64,000 nt of DNA from Capitulum mitella (lineage: Eukaryota > Arthropoda > Thecostraca > Pollicipedomorpha > Pollicipedidae), in assembly GCA_030062745.1 (NCBI GenBank), contig CP099848.1, positions 23,128,378 to 23,192,377 on the forward strand, given 5' to 3'. Both the position numbers and the translations under genes were made by a program. Below the pieces are notes generated by a model. The model saw only the letters and a list, made by a program, of their open reading frames with translations, did no database searches and was not told the origin of the DNA. Positions 58,881 through 64,000 of the stretch are shown one piece after another. Each line of letters begins with the position of its first letter. Positions within the stretch are counted from its first letter, which is position 1.

Positions 58881-61815
58881 CGTTACTTGAATTTGCTCCA
58901 TCGGGTGCAGGGGTCCGGAGTCTGTGCAACGAGCTATGCCTAGCATGAGCTCGGATTCCTAGCATCACCCAAACAACCTTCGGATTAAACGTACAAAAAA
59001 AGTTGAAAACATGGCGCACCAGGCCACCCGCGTCTTATCATCGATATCTCTCGATTCGCCCGCCAAAACTATAGATACCAGATCAACGCTGCCATGTAAA
59101 ACAAGAAGGCAAACCTGGGATCTGATTCCGATCATACTGCAAGATCCCATCCAAACAGGAGAAAAACTTAACGCAGGAGAGATGACTTCTCTGCGCAGAC
59201 CTGCCACTGGTTCATATGTGAAGATGCTAGTTCGTCATCGAGCGAATCATTTTACGAGATGTTCGATTTTTTACTAAGGGTTGCCGTGGGAGAAGCCAAT
59301 ATGTATAAGGCAGGTCAAAAGCATGGGGGGGGGGACGAGAACACCATTGGGGACCCAGCTCAACATTGGAGGGCCGAGGACCTACCCAGAGGTGTACAAA
59401 TCGAGCGTCTCTGTGCCTGGGGCGTAAGTGTATCACATCCGTATTGAGCGGATCACATCCAGAGCACAGAACGTATACACAGAGCGTATCACATCCAGAA
59501 TACGTGCTGTACCGGAAGAAGTGAAGGAGAGGGAGAAGCGGCATGCGATGCAGACAAAACAGCGTTCCTCATGGTATATGTTCGGTGAAGTTTTATGAGC
59601 TAGTTGTGACTAATGCACTTTGCACGCTGGAATACAAGGTATGCGTTTTTCGTGAGATGTCCTGTACGATTAAGGTTCCATTTTCAAATCAAACTCGTTA
59701 TGATTTCCATATGATTTAACGCGGTCTATGATATCATTCCGTGTTAAACCAGCCTTATCGCCAGGCTCGGTATCTTGTCACCCACATGGTCCCGAAAATG
59801 AAGTAAAACTCCCCCACGCACCGAGCTACAACGCACGATGCCGGTGTGAGGAAATCCATGAAAGGATTCTTAAATCAACTTTGCGAAACTTCAGAATGAT
59901 GGAAGCTGTGGTTGCAGGGCATCCTGTGAGCAACCTCAGGGGGTTGCACCAAACCACATGATTTATGGGCTACTGAACACCAGCCCCAATAAATCACTTT
60001 TCGTCGTTATTGTTGACGACGAGCAATTAACGCCAGCGATGTCGGGCAGTGTGCCTTTACGCCATCGAGCATGTTGCAGAACATTATCTGATCGTACACG
60101 CGGCGGTGATTTATACATGATACAAGGGATGCAAGATGATACAAGGGACAATGATTTGAATTCAGGGCGAGGGACCTCAGAAACCCGACCGCAACGCAGC
60201 TTCTCGCTAAAGAGGCGCACCACACGTTTACCAGCGACAGACACCTTCCCTGGGGCTGTGATGAACACGGGGCCAGGCCGGACCTTGTAACTCTATCGGA
60301 GACGCGCGTCCACCGCCCGAACCAGAGCTACGTGACCAGCAGCGCAATGTAATCAAACGATAACCACGGCTGGAATGTCAAATCAAGACGTCGCACTCAT
60401 TTGCCGCCGCCGTCCGCGAATCGGGCACGCTCCGCCGCCGGTTTCGGCCGACGACAGGTCCGGTAGCGAGAAGTGATCCGTGGACGGGAGGGGCGCATCG
60501 GTGGTGGATCCAGGATCCCGGTTATTGCCAGCGGATCGGGGTGCAAACCGGATCCCGGCCCGGCCGGAACTCCGCAGGCCTCCAGTGAATTTAATCGCGG
60601 ACCCCGGGTAAACCAGGAAACAGGGGCCGGACTCGGGGCCCTCCACGGACGGGCCGGACGGCCCGGTCCGTCGGGGACCTCCAGTGTATCCGGCATTCGC
60701 TTGCCAGAGATGCGGCTCCAGGACTGCGTCGTTCTGCCAGCAGCTGTGGCCGGGTCGCCATAAATAATCATCTGAGCCGCCACGCTACAGTGATCTTCGG
60801 ATATTAACCGGATCTGAGAGACCGCACGCCACTTTATCTTCCGCAACACTGAAGGCTGGATAGAGTTTCGCCGAATCGCTGACGTCTCCTGAAATGGCGT
60901 TGGTTTTCGGGGCCGATCGACCTCCCTTCGCGATCGGATGGGGATGGCCATCTGTTAACTGACACCAGCAATTCTTCCTGCGTAGGCGCAACAAACAAGC
61001 TGGGCGAATTTTCTCCGAATGCCTCCGCTTGGCACTCGGACGTTTGCAAGGCGGTGTGCAGACGGAGCGAGGTTCGTCGCCATCAGGCGGACTTAACTGT
61101 CAGCTGCGGTCCGGTTCTCAGCAGGCGGATGACAATACTTCCCCCTGGATCAGCCTTACTACGGATCCAAGCAGCTGAACTTCACTATTAGCGATGAAAA
61201 ATAGCACCACTTAATGTCCCAAAGCAATGTATTATACGCACACATCACAACATGTCTCTTAACCGAGTGAAAACATGGATCTGAAAAAATAACAATATCA
61301 ATACGTAATATACTCATATTTCAGAAAATATCTCAACTAAGTCAAGACATGAATCTAACAAATAACAATACTAATACAATAAACATAATAATGTGCACCC
61401 GCATGAGTATCCGTAAGACCTTAAGCCATCCTAGTGACTGGAACCTGATGACCTGAAACACCAATATCTCCAGCAGAACCACGAGGGTCACATGAAGCCC
61501 TCAGTATTTAAGAGCACTTGCCTGAGTGAAGCTCCGAGGCTGGGTGCTAAGCTATAACGAACCCCACGTCTCTTAAATCCACCGACAGGCAACGCGCGCG
61601 AACCCCTCAGCGCATGAATCACTGCCAGCGAGCGTGGATAAACTCCGCGATGAATAAGCTCCGTCTCGGCTGGCACGCCTCGCAGAGCAGCAGCCGCCGC
61701 GGCGAGATCTGTCCTCTCTCGCCGCGGCGGCTGGTGAGACTGGAAAGCTCCGAAACCGCACGGTCGGCGGAACGGAGCGGCGTCCCCCGCGGCCGCGGGT
61801 CGGACACGGACGGCC
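58881..61815. other. No gene seen; CpG-rich at 60395-60790
   Basis: The CpG-rich block contains CCTCCAGTGAAT and CCTCCAGTGTAT motifs about 95 bp apart and resembles the block near 24700. The 61600-61800 part is GC-rich and lies just past the AGXT2 stop, so it may be 3' UTR. Confidence 0.4.
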
Positions 61816-64000
61816 CTACTGCAGAGGGTGGGCGGCCAGCGCCTCGTCCAGAACGCTGACGGCGAAGTCGGCGTCCTCCTCGGTGATGCACATGGGCGGC
61901 TTGATGCGGAGAACCTGCGGCCGCAGACCCACCGGCGTCACCAACAGTCGGGCGGACGAGGCGTCACTGGAAAACTGGGGTGGACGTGACCAGTGGCGGC
62001 GGAGCCTCGCTAGAGATGGGTGCGGGGGAGGGGCAAGCCGATTTCTAAACTCGTTTCTTTCCATGCAACGCCATAGGGTTAATGTTAAACTTCAACTGGG
62101 GATGGGGAACAGCCGCCCCCCGCCCTTCCCCCTAATCCGCCGCCCCTGGACAGGACATCGCCGAGAGTCGGGAGCAGACGTGACGTCTACGGCTGCGCGT
62201 GGCAGTAGCGTCACGGGACGGAGCAGACAGCGGAACGGAACGAAAATAGACGCAGACGCAGACGTTCAGGCAGGCCGCCTGCGAGCGCGCGTCCGCGCAG
62301 CCAGTGCGTGCCAACACACCGCTGTCGCTAAACTCGCTGCAATGCTGCTGAAAGACAACCAAGCAACAGGACCTGTGGACAGCCAGATAGCCATACGCGG
62401 CTATACATACCTAATGAACTGTGTTAAACGTCCTTAACATGACTGCCGGTGATCCACACGGTTACCCGGAAAAAGACCACTGGAATGTCAAAAGGAGCAT
62501 CCCAGCCAGCCACCACCAGCGCCGCGCGGCCCGACGGTCCTCGGCGGGCGAGCTCACGTTTCCGAAGTGTCCGCCCTTGCCGACGAGGACGCCGCGCTCC
62601 TTGGCGTGCTCCCAGATGTCGCCGAAGGCGGCGGCGTCCAGCGGCCGGCGCGTCTCGCGGTCCGACACGAGCTCGATGCCGATCATGAGGCCCTTCCCGC
62701 GCACGTCTCCCACCACCGGGTGCCGGTCCCGCAGGGCGGCCAGAGCGCGCAGCAGGCGCGTGCCGACCCGGCCGGCCCGCTCCTGACAGCCGTCCTCCTC
62801 CAGCGCCTGACGGACCCAATCGCAAGGTGTTGTGGTGGTCTGACTCGGAACCCGATCGCACGGTGTTGTGGTGGTCTGACTCGGAACCCGATCGCACGGT
62901 GTTGTGGTGGTCTGACTCGGAACCCGATCGCAAGGTGCTGTGGTGGTCTGACTCGGGCACACGGATGGTGCAGTGCTGGTCTGACCGGCACAGTGCTGAC
63001 GGCACAGGGCTGGCTTGACAGATACAGTACTTATGGCACAGTGCTGGTCTCACTGATAGTGCTGACGGTACAGTGCTGACCTGACTGATAAACACAGACG
63101 GTAAGGTGCCGGTCTGACTGACACTAGACCAGCAATGTACCAACAGCATCCTGTACTGGTACAAAACGCGCGGCAGGGTGTTCCTGCACTCCAAGCCAGG
63201 GCGCTGGGTGGAAAAGAACCGTAAGTGCTGATACACGAATGCCGGTCTAGCGAGCCATTTACGCGACTTCAACTGCAAGCGTGGCTTCTTTAATCTACGT
63301 CCGTACGCGTACACAACACCAACCAACCACCAGGCCACCAACCAGCGAATAATGCACGAGGAATTACTAAAACATCGGCAGACCCCACAACACAGTACCA
63401 CACGGGGAACGCCCGAAGCCTGCCAATTACTTCAGCGAAAACTGCTGACGCAGGGCACAGCAAATGAACCTGTTCTCACCAATGCAGCAATGCTAAGCGA
63501 CGGGATCTTGTGTCTTGGTAGCCAGGCGGACTGTACTCTGCGCTAACATGACGTAACGTTCATTGGAGGAGTCCCGTCCGGCTATCACAGGGTGCACCGT
63601 CGGACTAACTCGGACACCGACCCACTCAAGTGCAGCAAACCTACAGTTTGTCCAGGCAGCACACACCAACTGACATTGAAGTCCAGTCGGCCTCTCAAGT
63701 CCTGCAGACCTGTCCCTTGTCTTAAGAACATCGTCCAAAAAACACTCAAGTCCAGCACCATATCGTCCGTGGAGGGGGCGCGTGCGACTACGAATCCCGG
63801 CCCGCTGGCGTCCATCAAACCGATCCCCTGACCAGACAGCACCGACCAACTAACAGTGGCGCCCAGCAGTCTGTCGCCTGTCAAGGAAGCACCGGCTAAC
63901 TGGCACCCACGTCGAGGACGGCGATGCCGACCGCAGAGGAGACGGGCCCGCCGCCGTACGTGTTGAAGTACAGCGCCTCCGACATCTTGGCTGACACCTG
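61816..64000 (-). CDS. AGXT2: Alanine-glyoxylate aminotransferase 2-like, 3' exons (partial)
   Basis: Three minus-strand exons are seen: 63911-64000 (cut by the window end), 62558-62806 and 61816-61914 (stop TAG). All joins are phase 0 with GT donors and AG acceptors. They give about 145 C-terminal residues of a roughly 500-residue enzyme. Visible features are FNTYGGGP, matching the class III aminotransferase block that contacts the PLP phosphate, then GDVRGKGLMIGIELV, IWEHAKERGVLVGKGG and RIKPPMCITEEDADFAV. This is a close match to AGXT2, a mitochondrial PLP enzyme that transfers amino groups from alanine or dimethylarginines to glyoxylate. The PLP lysine and any targeting peptide lie beyond 64000. 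Codon use is strongly GC-biased. GABA-transaminase-like paralogues are less likely given the GKGLMIGIE and C-terminal blocks. Confidence 0.92.
61915..62557. other. Last AGXT2 intron
   Basis: This 643-bp intron contains the dispersed repeat copy at 62051-62089 and a C-rich tract at 62110-62150. Long open frames on both strands reflect GC content. Confidence 0.8.
62051..62089 (+). repeat. Short dispersed repeat, second copy
   Basis: Matches 4401-4439 apart from about three substitutions. Confidence 0.65.
62811..62960. repeat. 36-bp minisatellite in an AGXT2 intron
   Basis: About four near-identical units (ATCGCACGGTGTTGTGGTGG, then TCTGACTCGGAACCCG) begin only five bases from the 3' splice site of exon 62558-62806. 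More decayed GTGCTGGTCTGAC units continue to about 63130. Confidence 0.9.
63131..63910. other. Remainder of the AGXT2 intron
   Basis: Loose repeats of ACTCAAGTCCAGCA-type motifs occur at about 63625, 63695 and 63748. Otherwise there is nothing recognisable. Confidence 0.5.

Noticed and set aside
62811-62960. A CRISPR-like array
   Set aside because: Units are contiguous with no unique spacers, and the setting is a eukaryotic intron.
62424-63401. A 325-codon minus-strand open frame
   Set aside because: It reads through the AGXT2 exon in a wrong frame and through the intron minisatellite.

Overview
The window looks like 64 kb of nuclear DNA from an invertebrate animal. It has spliced genes with GT-AG introns, very low gene density, tRNA-derived SINE pieces, microsatellites, and relics or copies of several eukaryotic transposon superfamilies. 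The one host gene recognised, the 3' end of an AGXT2-like mitochondrial aminotransferase, has strongly GC-biased third codon positions. The mix (ISL2EU-type THAP/YqaJ element, PIF/Harbinger, DDE_3 and pogo-like relics, Ty3/Gypsy, TTAA-flanked elements) fits a crustacean, mollusc or similar lineage; the sequence alone does not fix the species.

Layout. 1-5 kb: a 150-bp tandem repeat, a pogo/Tigger-type transposase fragment and an old copy of the main TTAA repeat family. 5-8 kb: no gene seen, one 148-bp duplication. 8-11.2 kb: a degenerate GGGGCCCC-rich minisatellite split by a 1.2-kb TTAA-flanked element. 13.9-16.6 kb: a broken Ty3/Gypsy pol with a likely 3' LTR, split just before its polypurine tract by a second TTAA element. 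17.7-21.4 kb: a diverged inverted repeat (foldback) with another TTAA element inside. 22.6-28.3 kb: nothing recognisable. 28.3-29.5 kb: the best-preserved TTAA element. 30.2-34.3 kb: a non-autonomous PIF/Harbinger element with a Myb/SANT-like gene and a truncated transposase. 38.6-39.4 kb: a stretch of odd, homopolymer-rich sequence. 40.1-45.2 kb: a two-gene DNA transposon with a damaged THAP/DDE transposase and a convergent, intact SWIM-YqaJ exonuclease gene. 46.5-52.4 kb: a 6-kb unit with TTAA-family ends and matching TTGA flanks. 54.2-54.9 kb: a DDE_3 (mariner-like) relic. 55.8-56.2 kb: a second GGGGCCCC minisatellite. 58.6 kb: a SINE with long (TA)n. 61.8-64 kb: the last exons of AGXT2 on the minus strand.

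How it fits together. Most of the DNA is nested mobile elements. The TTAA family (at least three complete copies, one relative and several broken copies) is the common thread. It has CCCTATTCC... termini, four-base TTAA duplications, G-tract/C-tract hairpins near both ends and an interior with AGGTCA nuclear-receptor half-sites. The layout and target site resemble piggyBac-type MITEs, but no piggyBac transposase is in the window. Only AGXT2 is confidently a host gene. The YqaJ gene is the only long transposon gene that still looks intact.
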